Below, piece by piece: positions 24,680-33,100 of a stretch of 39,039 nt of DNA. Position numbers and translations under genes: made by a program. The DNA is taken from assembly GCA_934358955.1 (NCBI GenBank), contig CAKRLC010000014.1, positions 1 through 39,039 on the forward strand, given 5' to 3'. Source of the DNA: an uncultured Roseburia sp. (GTDB lineage Bacteria; Bacillota; Clostridia; Lachnospirales; Lachnospiraceae). The notes below the pieces were generated by a model, which was not told the origin of the DNA, did no database searches, and saw only the letters and a list, made by a program, of their open reading frames with translations. Each line of letters opens with the position of its first letter. The first letter of the stretch is position 1.

Positions 24680-25543
24680 TTATGTATATGTCTGCATTTT
24701 TTTTCGCAGGTTTTCAAAAAAGCTCGTCCTGCTCAATCTGCAGATCCTTGTCACCTCGGATGCCTGACGGATAATGAAACGATCCCCTACTTTCAGTTCG
24801 ACTGCATTATCCCCATCAAAACTGACCTCTACCATCTCATCCTTCTGAGATCTGCGTGGTCCGATTTCAATCGTAACCTCATCATCTGCCCCGATCACAA
24901 TGCTTGTAGAATTCAGATTATGGGCATTGATCGGTGTGATTAAAATTATCTTTGCCTTTGGATCCACGATTGGTCCGCCCGCAGACATATTATAACCGGT
25001 GGATCCGGTTGGTGTCGATATAATGATTCCGTCTGCACGGATCCTGTTCAGATATTCACCGTTGACTGAGACGATCAGATTTACAATGGAAAGCGCTCCT
25101 GTACGATGGATAACAATATCATTTAGTGCGAGTGACGGTTCTGTCTTAACACCATTCTTAATCGCATAGCCGGTAAGCATCATGCGCTCTTCTACAACAT
25201 AATGTCCTTCCATAAGCTGGTCGATCGCCTGAAATACATTGGAAGGCTCCAGTTCACACAAATATCCAAGCGTACCAAGATTCACAGCAATCAATGGCAA
25301 ATGATGATCAACCATTTTGGAGGCAGCCCGGATCAAAGTCCCGTCTCCACCAAGAACGATCACACACTCGGTATTTTCCGGCACCTGGTCATTCTCCGGT
25401 GCTGCATGTTTTACATCTTCCCCGGTGCTGACAAAGCTCTCACAGGTTCCGCCTTTTTTACAGATATAATCCTGTATTTTTTTTGTCACTCTCAGGTCCT
25501 TATCTTTATAAACATTGGTAATCGTCAGAAAATGTTTCATCAT
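24680..25543 (-). CDS. nadK: NAD kinase
   Basis: Phosphorylates NAD to NADP with ATP (or polyphosphate), the only source of cellular NADP. The 287-residue protein shows the catalytic GGDGT motif in VIVLGGDGTLIRAA, then AVNLGTLGYLCEL. The NAD-binding region DGIIISTPTGSTGYNMSAGGPIV and the Asn/His-bearing LITPINAHNLNSTSIVIG follow. The start overlaps the tlyA stop (TAATG), so translation is coupled. ATG codons at 25543 and 25540 are adjacent and either may be used. It lies in a conserved place between tlyA and argR. Confidence 0.96.
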   Translation of the reverse strand: MMKHFLTITNVYKDKDLRVTKKIQDYICKKGGTCESFVSTGEDVKHAAPENDQVPENTECVIVLGGDGTLIRAASKMVDHHLPLIAVNLGTLGYLCELEPSNVFQAIDQLMEGHYVVEERMMLTGYAIKNGVKTEPSLALNDIVIHRTGALSIVNLIVSVNGEYLNRIRADGIIISTPTGSTGYNMSAGGPIVDPKAKIILITPINAHNLNSTSIVIGADDEVTIEIGPRRSQKDEMVEVSFDGDNAVELKVGDRFIIRQASEVTRICRLSRTSFFENLRKKMQTYT

Positions 25544-26346
25544 TATTTATCCAGTTCTCCATGTGCGGCTTCTACAGTGGCATGAATATCAATTGTATCA
25601 CAGATGCTTCCCTCTTCATTCTTCCGGATGTATACAAGATACTCTATATTTCCTTCCGGTCCTTTGATCGGGGAATATTCCAGGTTCAGGATCTCAAATC
25701 CAATTTCAACAGCAAAATCAACTACCTTATGGATGACTTCTTCATGAACGGATTTTTCTCTTACAACACCCTTTTTCCCTACTTTTTCCCTTCCTGCTTC
25801 GAACTGTGGTTTGATCAGGCAGACCATTTCTCCATGCTCATTCAAAAGCTCCCTTGCCGGTCCTAAAACTTTTGTCAGGGAAATAAAAGAAACATCCACC
25901 GATGCAAAATCCAGCTGGTCTGCAATATCTTCCGGTTTTACATAGCGGATATTCGTTTTCTCCATGCACACAACACGCTCATCCTGGCGAAGCTTCCAGG
26001 CAAACTGACCGTACCCGACATCAACCGCATATACTTTTCTGGCTCCGTTCTGCAGCATGCAGTCAGTAAAACCTCCGGTAGATGCCCCTATATCCATACA
26101 TACCTTGCCGTCTAATGTAATACCAAAATGTGTCATGGCCTTTTCCAGCTTTAATCCGCCACGGCTGACATATTTTAAAGTATTTCCTTTTATCTCTATT
26201 TTTACATTCTCATCAAAAGAGGATCCTGCTTTGTCTTCTCTGTTATTTTCGACAAATACATTTCCTTCCATGATCATCGCTTTTGCTTTTTCCCTGGATG
26301 GTGCCAGTCCTCTGTTTACAAGTAATACATCTAATCTTTCTTTCAT
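25543..26346 (-). CDS. tlyA: TlyA family rRNA 2'-O-methyltransferase
   Basis: S-adenosylmethionine-dependent methyltransferase thought to 2'-O-methylate cytidines of 16S/23S rRNA. TlyA proteins were once labelled haemolysins, a name better avoided. The 267-residue protein has an N-terminal S4 RNA-binding domain (LDVLLVNRGLAPSREKAKAMI, residues 4-60). An FtsJ-like Rossmann domain follows, with the SAM loop CMDIGASTGGFTDCML around residues 80-95, then VYAVDVGYGQFAWKLR, DFASVDVSFISL and CLIKPQFEAGREKVGKKGVV. The start ATG at 26346 is the first in frame. It follows dxs by 41 bases and runs into nadK by a one-base overlap. Confidence 0.94.
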   Translation of the reverse strand: MKERLDVLLVNRGLAPSREKAKAMIMEGNVFVENNREDKAGSSFDENVKIEIKGNTLKYVSRGGLKLEKAMTHFGITLDGKVCMDIGASTGGFTDCMLQNGARKVYAVDVGYGQFAWKLRQDERVVCMEKTNIRYVKPEDIADQLDFASVDVSFISLTKVLGPARELLNEHGEMVCLIKPQFEAGREKVGKKGVVREKSVHEEVIHKVVDFAVEIGFEILNLEYSPIKGPEGNIEYLVYIRKNEEGSICDTIDIHATVEAAHGELDK

Positions 26347-26387
26347 ATACTAATCTTTCTTTTTTTCTGTTAAATTGTTAACTTTTT

Positions 26388-28265
26388 CTATTCTGCATGC
26401 ACCGCTTTTTCATATTCACTTACAGTTCTGCTTACGATCGTATCCCGGTCGATTCCTACTTCCTGGCGAAGAATGTCTACATTACCATGCTCGACATACT
26501 CATCCGGAATTGCAATATTGAGCACGCGGATCTGATTTCTGCAACTGTTGTTATAAAATTCTGTCACATGCTCTCCGAAACCACCCGTGATCACATTTTC
26601 TTCCATCGTCACGATCAATCTGTGATTTTCGCAGACCTCTTTTAACATCTGTTCGTCCAGCGGTTTTGCAAATCGTGCATTGATCAGGCTGCATGCATAG
26701 CCTCTTGCTTTCAGCTCTTCGCGGACAGCAACGGCTGTCTTCACCATAGATCCTAACGCAAACAGGACAATTTCTGACTCCTGGTAAATCCATTCGCCTT
26801 TTCCATATTCGATCGGTGCCCGGTATTCGCGAAGTTCATCGTAAGCCTCCCCGCGAGGATAGCGTACCGCGATCGGAGACTGAAATGCTACGGCATACTT
26901 GATCATATCCGACAGCTCCCATTTATTCTTCGGAGCCATGATCGTCATATTCGGAATGGATGACAAATAAGACAGATCAAAAATACCCTGATGTGTTTCT
27001 CCGTCACTTCCGACCAGTCCTGCCCTGTCTATCGCAAATACAACCGGCAGATTCTGTATGCAGACGTCATGTAAAATCTGATCATAAGCTCTCTGCAGAA
27101 AAGACGAATACACTGCAAAGATCGGCTTCAATCCGGCAGCTGCAAGTCCTGCTGAGAAAGTTACCGCATGCTGCTCCGCGATCCCTACATCAAAAAAGCG
27201 TTCCGGGAACATATTGTGAAACCGTTTTAATCCGGTTCCGTCTGCCATGGCTGCTGTCACCGCAACTACTTTTTCATCACGGTCACCCATTTTTCTCATC
27301 ACCGTAGAAAAAATATCTGTATAATTTGCCTTTACACGCGGATGCTTCGGAAGCCCTGTCTCAATATCAAACGGCTCTGTTCCGTGAAATCTTGCCGGAT
27401 GCCGTTCTGCCGGCACATAGCCAGCCCCCTTGTGTGTGATCACATGCACCATAACAGGCCCTTCCACCTTGGATGCCTCTTTTAAAAGCTTTACAATGCC
27501 ATGCAGATCTCCTCCATCTACCGGTCCCAGATAAACAATCCCCATTTCCTCAAAAAACATTCCCGGGATAAACAGCTGCTTTATTCCGCTTTTTGTCTTA
27601 CGGATCTTTGAAACCATACGTTCCCCGTATGGCATTTTATTCAGTGAGTTCAGGACATTCAGCTTCAGATCACGATAAGCATCCGCAGTCCGAAATCCCG
27701 CAAGATAGCTCGACAGACCTCCAACATTCTCGGAAATAGACATATTATTATCATTTAACACAATGATAAAATTGGATTTCAGCCTTGCTGCATTATTCAA
27801 AGCCTCAAATGCCATCCCGCCCGTCAATGCACCATCTCCGATCACGGACACGACTTTGTAGTGTTCTCCAGTGATCTCGCGCGCCTGGGCGTATCCAAGT
27901 CCGGCCGAAATCGATGTCGAACTGTGCCCGGTGTCAAAGCTGTCACAGGCGCTCTCCTTGCGCTTCGGGAATCCGCTCATCCCGCCGTATTTACGAAGCT
28001 CTTCAAAGCCTTCCCGCCGTCCGGTAAGAAGCTTATGTGTATAAGCCTGATGTCCTACATCCCAGATAATCTTATCGGTTGGCAGATCAAGAACCAGATG
28101 AAGTGCCATCGTCAATTCCACCACCCCAAGGTTTGACGCAAGATGCCCTCCTGTCACAGATATCTTTTGTATTAAAAATTCCCGTATCTCATCCGCAAGA
28201 ATCGCTAATTCTTCTTCTGAAAGCTCTTTTATATCATTTGCTTTCTGTATCTTCTCCAATACCAT
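26388..28265 (-). CDS. dxs: 1-deoxy-D-xylulose-5-phosphate synthase
   Basis: Thiamine-diphosphate enzyme that condenses pyruvate and glyceraldehyde 3-phosphate to DXP, the first step of the MEP isoprenoid pathway. Its product also feeds thiamine and vitamin B6. Full length at 625 residues. Domain I carries WDVGHQAYTHKLLTGR and the ThDP/Mg motif IGDGALTGGMAFEALNN...NDNNMSIS. Domain II has FFDVGIAEQHAVTFSAGLA, with the catalytic Glu, and IDRAGLVGSDGETHQG. The C-terminal transketolase-like domain ends with TMEENVITGGFGEHV. It follows ispA by 20 bases, so two isoprenoid genes are co-expressed. Confidence 0.97.
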   Translation of the reverse strand: MVLEKIQKANDIKELSEEELAILADEIREFLIQKISVTGGHLASNLGVVELTMALHLVLDLPTDKIIWDVGHQAYTHKLLTGRREGFEELRKYGGMSGFPKRKESACDSFDTGHSSTSISAGLGYAQAREITGEHYKVVSVIGDGALTGGMAFEALNNAARLKSNFIIVLNDNNMSISENVGGLSSYLAGFRTADAYRDLKLNVLNSLNKMPYGERMVSKIRKTKSGIKQLFIPGMFFEEMGIVYLGPVDGGDLHGIVKLLKEASKVEGPVMVHVITHKGAGYVPAERHPARFHGTEPFDIETGLPKHPRVKANYTDIFSTVMRKMGDRDEKVVAVTAAMADGTGLKRFHNMFPERFFDVGIAEQHAVTFSAGLAAAGLKPIFAVYSSFLQRAYDQILHDVCIQNLPVVFAIDRAGLVGSDGETHQGIFDLSYLSSIPNMTIMAPKNKWELSDMIKYAVAFQSPIAVRYPRGEAYDELREYRAPIEYGKGEWIYQESEIVLFALGSMVKTAVAVREELKARGYACSLINARFAKPLDEQMLKEVCENHRLIVTMEENVITGGFGEHVTEFYNNSCRNQIRVLNIAIPDEYVEHGNVDILRQEVGIDRDTIVSRTVSEYEKAVHAE

Positions 28266-28285
28266 AGCCGGTACCTCTCATTATC

Positions 28286-29176
28286 TTACTTTTCCCTTGA
28301 AATCAGGTAGAGCAGAAGCTCATTTAAAAATTCATTTTTTACTACCAGTGATTCCATCTGCGCAACCGCACTGTTTGAGTACCGTTCGACGTCTTCTTTC
28401 GCTTTCTCAAGTCCTTCAAAAGTTACATAAGTCACCTTCTGGTTCTTCTCGTCACTTCCGATCGGTTTTCCAAGCACCTCCAACGTACTTGTTACATCCA
28501 GAATATCATCCTGGATCTGGAACGCCATTCCTACATCATTCGCTGCTTTTTCAACAACTGCCTGCTCGCTTTTGGTTGCCCCGGCAAGGATTGCTCCGAT
28601 CAGCATAGAGCTTTCGATCAAAGCTCCTGTTTTCAGCCGATAAATGAAATCCAGCTTTTCTTTCGTGATCTTCCCGGTTCCTTCTGACTGCACATCTACA
28701 ACCTGGCCACCGATCATTCCATAAATTCCTGCCTTGAAAGCAAGCACCTGCAGCGCTTTTCCAATGCTGTGGTTATCCGGTTCCATGTCAAATGCTTTTG
28801 TCGCTGTCTCAAATGCATAATTTAGCAATGCATCCCCTGCCAGAATGCCCATTGCTTCCCCATAAACGGCATGCGTCGTCTTTTTTCCTCTGCGGTACTC
28901 GTCGTTATCCATTGCCGGCAGGTCATCATGTACAAGTGAATATGTATGGATCATCTCCATCGCCGCCATAAAAGGCTCGATCACAGCAGATCTGCCGCCA
29001 AATAAACGGTATGTCTCAAGCATCAGCATCGGACGCAGTCTTTTTCCACCAGCGAGAATACTGTAATTCATGGCTTCCATAATGGTCTTCTGATATCCAT
29101 TCTCTTCCGGCAGATATTTTTTTATGCATGCCTCTATTTCTGTTGCACGTTTTTCCATCTCCAACTTAATATCCAC
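28286..29176 (-). CDS. ispA: Polyprenyl (farnesyl/geranyl) diphosphate synthase
   Basis: Chain-elongating prenyltransferase that builds farnesyl or geranylgeranyl diphosphate from IPP and allylic diphosphates. The 296-residue protein shows the first aspartate-rich motif in VHDDLPAMDND, the second in QIQDDILDVTS, plus GGKRLRPML, which holds IPP, and GGQVVDVQSEG. Chain length is not certain, but the residues before the first motif (MIHTYSLVHDD) fit C15-C20 products. The frame is open to a GTG at 29251 inside xseB. I chose the GTG at 29176, which has AAAGGAG eight bases upstream and gives the family's normal length. Confidence 0.94.
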   Translation of the reverse strand: MDIKLEMEKRATEIEACIKKYLPEENGYQKTIMEAMNYSILAGGKRLRPMLMLETYRLFGGRSAVIEPFMAAMEMIHTYSLVHDDLPAMDNDEYRRGKKTTHAVYGEAMGILAGDALLNYAFETATKAFDMEPDNHSIGKALQVLAFKAGIYGMIGGQVVDVQSEGTGKITKEKLDFIYRLKTGALIESSMLIGAILAGATKSEQAVVEKAANDVGMAFQIQDDILDVTSTLEVLGKPIGSDEKNQKVTYVTFEGLEKAKEDVERYSNSAVAQMESLVVKNEFLNELLLYLISREK

Positions 29177-29222
29177 AGTTTCAGCTCCTTTTGTAAAAGT
29201 ATTGATGTAACTATCTTCTTTC

Positions 29223-29444
29223 TTAAAACTCTGTAAGTTCTCCGTCTTCACGGATCACCTGCATCTTTTTCTCCACAGCATCCAAAAGCTGTGTGCATAA
29301 TTTTAATTTTTCTACGCCGCTCTGATAGAGTCCGAACGATTCTTCCAGTGTCACATCCTGCTGTTCCATCTGTTCGATGATGCCTTCAATCTGCTCGAAG
29401 GCTTCTTCTAACGTTATTTTTTCTGTTTTCTTTCCGTCACTCAT
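29223..29444 (-). CDS. xseB: Exodeoxyribonuclease VII small subunit
   Basis: Small subunit of ExoVII, which with several copies per XseA degrades single-stranded DNA from both ends. The 73-residue protein matches the family: LEEAFEQIEGIIEQMEQQDVTLEESFGLYQSGVEKLKLC, a two-helix hairpin, with a short acidic tail. Its start overlaps the end of xseA by eight bases, so the two subunits are coupled. It is too short to carry catalytic residues and acts as a regulator and assembly factor. Confidence 0.95.
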   Translation of the reverse strand: MSDGKKTEKITLEEAFEQIEGIIEQMEQQDVTLEESFGLYQSGVEKLKLCTQLLDAVEKKMQVIREDGELTEF

Positions 29445-30642
29445 TTTCAGCCACCTCTGTCACCGTTGCTTTCAGTCTTCCTTTCCGCAAATGAATGGAA
29501 ATCGTATCATTTTCCTTCACCTGCGCTGCTTCCTTTAACGGTTTTCCTTCCAAATCTTCAATATAAGCAAATCCCTGGCTCAGCTTCTTCAGCGGCGACA
29601 GCGCCTCCACCTTTCCGGTATAAATTGCAAGCTCATGCTTCTTTCGCAGAAGGATCTGTTCCATCCTCTGCTGCAGTTTTTCTTCAAGATCTGCCACATA
29701 GGTTCTGTTTTCTCTCAAAAGCCTCTCCGGATTCAGATACCGCAGCTGTGTACCATACTGCTCTAACCGAAGCCTTGCAGCCTCTGTTTTTCCCTGCAGG
29801 GCACGGTGCATCCTTCTGTATAACTGCTGCAGCTGCCATACGGCACTGTTATAATCAAAAACTGCCAGTTCTGCGGCAGCTGATGGCGTTGGTGCACGAA
29901 GATCCGCAACAAAATCTGCGATCGTCGTATCCGTCTCATGTCCTACTGCGGATATGATCGGCGTCTCACATTCAAAGATTGCTCTTGCAACCTCTTCCTC
30001 GTTAAATGCCCATAGATCCTCAATCGAACCTCCACCTCTTCCGACAATGATCACATCCACGCCCAACGCATCCAGCGCATGGATCCCATTGATGATACTG
30101 CTTACTGCGCCTTCACCCTGCACCAGTGCCGGATATAAAATAAGCTGCACATAGGGATTTCTTCTTGCGGCAATATTGCGTATATCCTGTACAGCGGCAC
30201 CAGTCGGAGCTGTTACGATCCCCAGTCTGCTGATGTAAGCAGGAATCGGTTTCTTATACTCCGGGGCAAACATGCCCATCTCTTCTAATTCTTTTTTTAA
30301 GGCTTCAAATTTTAAATATAAATTACCAGCTCCATCCAGTTCGATTTCTCTGGCATAGAGCTGATACTTTCCATCACGTTCATATACTTCTACAGAGCCG
30401 GTGACGATCACCTTGTCCCCTTCCTTCATCTGGAAGGTCAGCCCTCTTCTGTTGCCGGCAAACATAATTGCATTGATCGTTCCGGTCCGGTCCTTCAATG
30501 TAAAATAAATATGCCTGGAAGAATGATACTTACAGTTCGATACTTCTCCTTTGATACTGATCCTCTGCATCATAAAATCCTGTGCGAACATATTTTTGAT
30601 ATATGTATTCACCTGTCCAACAGAATAAACATTCTTCATCAT
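29437..30642 (-). CDS. xseA: Exodeoxyribonuclease VII large subunit
   Basis: Catalytic subunit of ExoVII. The 401-residue protein begins with an OB-fold domain (YSVGQVNTYIKNMFAQDFMMQRISIKGEVSN, residues 6-100). The conserved nuclease core follows, with IVTAPTGAAVQDI, DVIIVGRGGGSIEDLWAFNEE and SAVGHETDTTIADFVADLRAPTPSAAAE. A coiled coil (residues 270-350) ends in a small C-terminal domain. It starts with ATGATG overlapping the nusB stop by four bases. All key regions appear intact. Confidence 0.96.
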   Translation of the reverse strand: MMKNVYSVGQVNTYIKNMFAQDFMMQRISIKGEVSNCKYHSSRHIYFTLKDRTGTINAIMFAGNRRGLTFQMKEGDKVIVTGSVEVYERDGKYQLYAREIELDGAGNLYLKFEALKKELEEMGMFAPEYKKPIPAYISRLGIVTAPTGAAVQDIRNIAARRNPYVQLILYPALVQGEGAVSSIINGIHALDALGVDVIIVGRGGGSIEDLWAFNEEEVARAIFECETPIISAVGHETDTTIADFVADLRAPTPSAAAELAVFDYNSAVWQLQQLYRRMHRALQGKTEAARLRLEQYGTQLRYLNPERLLRENRTYVADLEEKLQQRMEQILLRKKHELAIYTGKVEALSPLKKLSQGFAYIEDLEGKPLKEAAQVKENDTISIHLRKGRLKATVTEVAENE

Positions 30643-31031
30643 GCCAATTTTGCCAGCACTCCGTTTACAAATGCCGGAGATTCCTCTGTTCCATACTGCT
30701 TTGCAAGTTCTACTGCTTCATTGATCGCAACTTTAACAGGAATGTCTTCTTCGTATTTCATCTCGTAAACGGCAAGACGGATCAGTGTCAGATCCACTTT
30801 ACCCATACGTTTTGTCTTCCATCCCTTGGAAACTTCATTGATCGCTGCGTCAATCTCATCGATCTTCTCCAAAATATTGTTAAACTTTGTCAGGATATAT
30901 TCTTTATCCTTCTCGCTGCACTCTTCTGCTTCATCAAACAGATCTACCTGTTCCGTCATCTCCTCTGTATCATGAAATTCCACGCGGAATAACATCATAA
31001 AAACCTGTTCTCTTAATGCTCTTCTAGTCAT
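30639..31031 (-). CDS. nusB: Transcription antitermination factor NusB
   Basis: RNA-binding antitermination factor that pairs with S10 (NusE) on boxA of rRNA leaders. The 130-residue all-helical protein begins TRRALREQVFMMLFRVEFHD and ends with the conserved INEAVELAKQYGTEESPAFVNGVLAKLA. The ATG at 31031 has AAAGGAAG five to eight bases before it; 19 further in-frame codons upstream are not part of the family. It lies between yqhY and xseA, as in other Firmicutes. Confidence 0.96.
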   Translation of the reverse strand: MTRRALREQVFMMLFRVEFHDTEEMTEQVDLFDEAEECSEKDKEYILTKFNNILEKIDEIDAAINEVSKGWKTKRMGKVDLTLIRLAVYEMKYEEDIPVKVAINEAVELAKQYGTEESPAFVNGVLAKLA

Positions 31032-31107
31032 TGCTTCTTCCTTTCTGTTTTCTGATGATCTGTCCAGACCTGTATCCGGATATTCCATCTATACCATACA
31101 GGCAAAA

Positions 31108-31130
31108 AAGGATGTCTCATGGACACCCTT
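31108..31130 (-). terminator. Hairpin terminator between yqhY and nusB
   Basis: AAGGATGTC pairs with GACACCCTT (one G-U) around a five-base loop and is followed on the minus strand by TTTTTTG. It would stop much yqhY transcription before nusB. Confidence 0.7.
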
Positions 31131-31158
31131 TATGATACTGCATTGCTTTCCTGAAAAA

Positions 31159-31536
31159 TTATTTATTGTTGCCCATATCAACCGTTGCAATGCGAACATT
31201 TACAATTGATACTTCAAGTCCTGTCATATTCTCAATTGCTGTCTTAACACGGTCCTGTACTTTGGCAGATACTTCCGGGATTGCATATCCGTAAGCAATA
31301 TTCAGTGCAAGATCTACATTCACGATGCCATCAAGCACTTCCACACGAACACCCTTGGAAAGATTCTTCATACCAAGCTTGCTGACAAGTTCATTTGTAA
31401 TATTGCCAGCCATAGAGCTTACGCCCTCTACCTCTGTTGCTGCCAAACCTGCGATAATCGCAACTACTTCATCTGCAATCTTCACTTCTCCTAAATGTCC
31501 ATCCTTTATTTTAATTGATTTTCTATCCTCAGCCAT
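31159..31536 (-). CDS. yqhY: Asp23/Gls24 family protein (YqhY-like)
   Basis: Small acidic-to-neutral protein of 125 residues in the Asp23/Gls24 alkaline-shock family. Its place upstream of nusB matches B. subtilis yqhY, which is implicated in tuning acetyl-CoA carboxylase; the accBC genes that precede it there are not seen here. Visible segments are GHLGEVKIADEVVAIIAGLAA, EVEGVSSMAG, GVRVEVLDGIVNVDLALNIAYG and PEVSAKVQDRVKTAIENMTG. No signal or membrane segment. The AGGAGG site before ATG 31536 is strong, and a TATAAT with an extended TG lies about 35 bases further upstream. Confidence 0.92.
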   Translation of the reverse strand: MAEDRKSIKIKDGHLGEVKIADEVVAIIAGLAATEVEGVSSMAGNITNELVSKLGMKNLSKGVRVEVLDGIVNVDLALNIAYGYAIPEVSAKVQDRVKTAIENMTGLEVSIVNVRIATVDMGNNK

Positions 31537-31569
31537 CGCTTAATGCCTCCTAAGTGATATTATGTATTC

Positions 31570-31578
31570 ATTATAGCA
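31570..31578 (-). promoter_or_regulatory. Extended -10 promoter of yqhY
   Basis: TGCTATAAT on the minus strand, 34 bases before the yqhY start. The -35 (TTTCCA) is weak, as is common with an extended -10. Confidence 0.6.
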
Positions 31579-31610
31579 GACTATTCCATGTTTGGAAACT
31601 AAAAAAACAA

Positions 31611-32012
31611 TTAATTTTCCTGTTCATGGAACTCGCACATGCCATCACCCGGTTCAGAGCGGAAATCATATGCGATATGCTCTCCTTCAAATTCAATCTC
31701 AAAATGTCCTTCCATATCCAGATAAGAATGTAAATGTGCGATCTCTGAAAGTAATTCTGCAAATTCATCTAAAAATGCCTCTGCGGCATCTGCGTTCTCA
31801 CATTCTTCTTCAATCGTCTCATCTACATACAGACGAACAATAAAATCATCAAGATCACTCTCATTGTCCACTTTTGCACATTTTATGTATGGATTTGCAT
31901 GATTATGCAAAGCACTTTCCAGATAAGATGCGGAAGAAAGAATTCTTGACTGAGAGACATCCTCTGCTTCCAGATATAATTTATAATTGATTTTTAATGC
32001 ATTTTCTGCCAT
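31611..32012 (-). CDS. Small acidic protein of unknown function
   Basis: A 133-residue cytoplasmic protein that I do not recognise. It is strongly acidic in the middle and C-terminal part (YVDETIEEECENADAAEAFLDEFAELL, then HSYLDMEGHFEIEFEGEHIAYDF). It has an N-terminal mixed helix/strand region and a few Cys and His residues, but no clear metal motif. No signal peptide or membrane segment. GAGGAC lies before the ATG at 32012; the frame is open eight codons further upstream without support. It is divergent from the XdhC-like gene across a 159-base gap and upstream of yqhY by about 75 bases, but yqhY has its own promoter. Confidence 0.7.
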   Translation of the reverse strand: MAENALKINYKLYLEAEDVSQSRILSSASYLESALHNHANPYIKCAKVDNESDLDDFIVRLYVDETIEEECENADAAEAFLDEFAELLSEIAHLHSYLDMEGHFEIEFEGEHIAYDFRSEPGDGMCEFHEQEN

Positions 32013-32095
32013 TTTTCTGTCCTCACTTTTATACAAATACTTTCTCTATTTTACCCCATCCCTTACAGAAAAGCAAACAGATACTTCAGATAAAA

Positions 32096-32124
32096 TTGTA
32101 TAAAATAGGAAACCATGATACAAT
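32096..32124 (+). promoter_or_regulatory. Promoter for the XdhC-like gene
   Basis: TTGTAT (32096-32101), a 17-base spacer and TACAAT (32119-32124) preceded by TGA, an extended -10. It lies 47 bases before the ATG at 32172. Confidence 0.7.
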
Positions 32125-32171
32125 AGGTCTTTGAAGGCAGATTACATTTGCCATTGATAAAGGAGATTTTC

Positions 32172-33083
32172 ATGAAAAAAGTCGAACCTCATCCATTTGA
32201 AATGAAATTTGAAGTGCCGGGTTCTGCCGGTAAAATTGTGTATACAAGAAAGTTTCAGGCACCGCGGCGCCTGCTCATTTTAGGCTGCGGCTATGTGGCA
32301 CAGTCGCTCTGTCGCTTCGCTTTCCAGCTTGAATTTGAAGTTTATGCCTGTGATGACCGTCCATCGTTCGCTAATCCATATACCATGCCGGACGCAAAGG
32401 AAGTCCACTGCGACACCTTTCCTGCTGCCATCAAAGCACTGCACCTTACTGACCAGGATTTTATTGCCATTGTCACCCGCGGCCATAAGCACGATGCGGA
32501 CTGCATCCGTACTATTTACCAAACCGGGATCCATCCTGCTTATATTGGACTGATCGGTTCAAGAAGACGCGTTGCCGGACTCTTTGAAAACTTATCTGCC
32601 GAAGGGATCCATCCTTCTTTTCTCGATCAGATCCACACCCCGATCGGTTTGGATATCGGAGCTGTCACGACAGATGAGATCGCCATCTCCATATTGGCAG
32701 AACTCATTCTCTGCCGAAGCAGCCTCTCTTCCGGAAAAGAAGCCAGTCTTCTCGAACAGACCAACATGGACCCTGTCTTTCTTGCATCGCTGCAGACAGA
32801 AGAACCCAAAGCAATCGCTGTCGTTGTAGAACGCAAAGGATCTACCCCGGTCAAAACCGGTGCGATCATGGCTGTCAATGCGATGGGGCAATCCTTTGGC
32901 ACGATCGGCGGCGGCTGCGGTGAACACGAAGTACTCCGAAAAGCTTTAGACGTTCTAAAAGAAAAAAAAGATGCCTTCCTCTCTGTCGATATGACCAACG
33001 ACTTTGCCGGAGAAGAAGGCATGGTATGTGGCGGGACAATGGATGTGATCATCCAATATATACCTGAAAAAGCATCCCTTTGA
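32172..33083 (+). CDS. XdhC-like protein with permuted domain order
   Basis: A 303-residue soluble protein made of the two XdhC domains in reversed order. Residues 30-185 are the Rossmann domain (PF13478-like), with LLILGCGYVAQSLC, DDRPSF, YIGLIGSRRR and IGLDIGAVTTDEIAISILAELI. Residues 213-298 are the XdhC/CoxI domain, with VVVERKGSTPVKTGAIM, GTIGGGCGEHEV and GMVCGGTMDVIIQY. In XdhC proper, a chaperone that sulfurates and inserts molybdenum cofactor into xanthine dehydrogenase-like enzymes, the order is the opposite. No molybdoenzyme gene is nearby, so the client is unknown. The ATG at 32172 has AAAGGAG upstream. It is convergent with the CinA-C gene, with no terminator visible between. Confidence 0.8.
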   Translation: MKKVEPHPFEMKFEVPGSAGKIVYTRKFQAPRRLLILGCGYVAQSLCRFAFQLEFEVYACDDRPSFANPYTMPDAKEVHCDTFPAAIKALHLTDQDFIAIVTRGHKHDADCIRTIYQTGIHPAYIGLIGSRRRVAGLFENLSAEGIHPSFLDQIHTPIGLDIGAVTTDEIAISILAELILCRSSLSSGKEASLLEQTNMDPVFLASLQTEEPKAIAVVVERKGSTPVKTGAIMAVNAMGQSFGTIGGGCGEHEVLRKALDVLKEKKDAFLSVDMTNDFAGEEGMVCGGTMDVIIQYIPEKASL

Positions 33084-33100
33084 AAGCAGAGTCCATCCGA

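Noticed and set aside
26551..26793. 80-codon open frame on minus within dxs
   Set aside because: It lies wholly inside dxs in another frame, with no start signals; shadow of the real gene.
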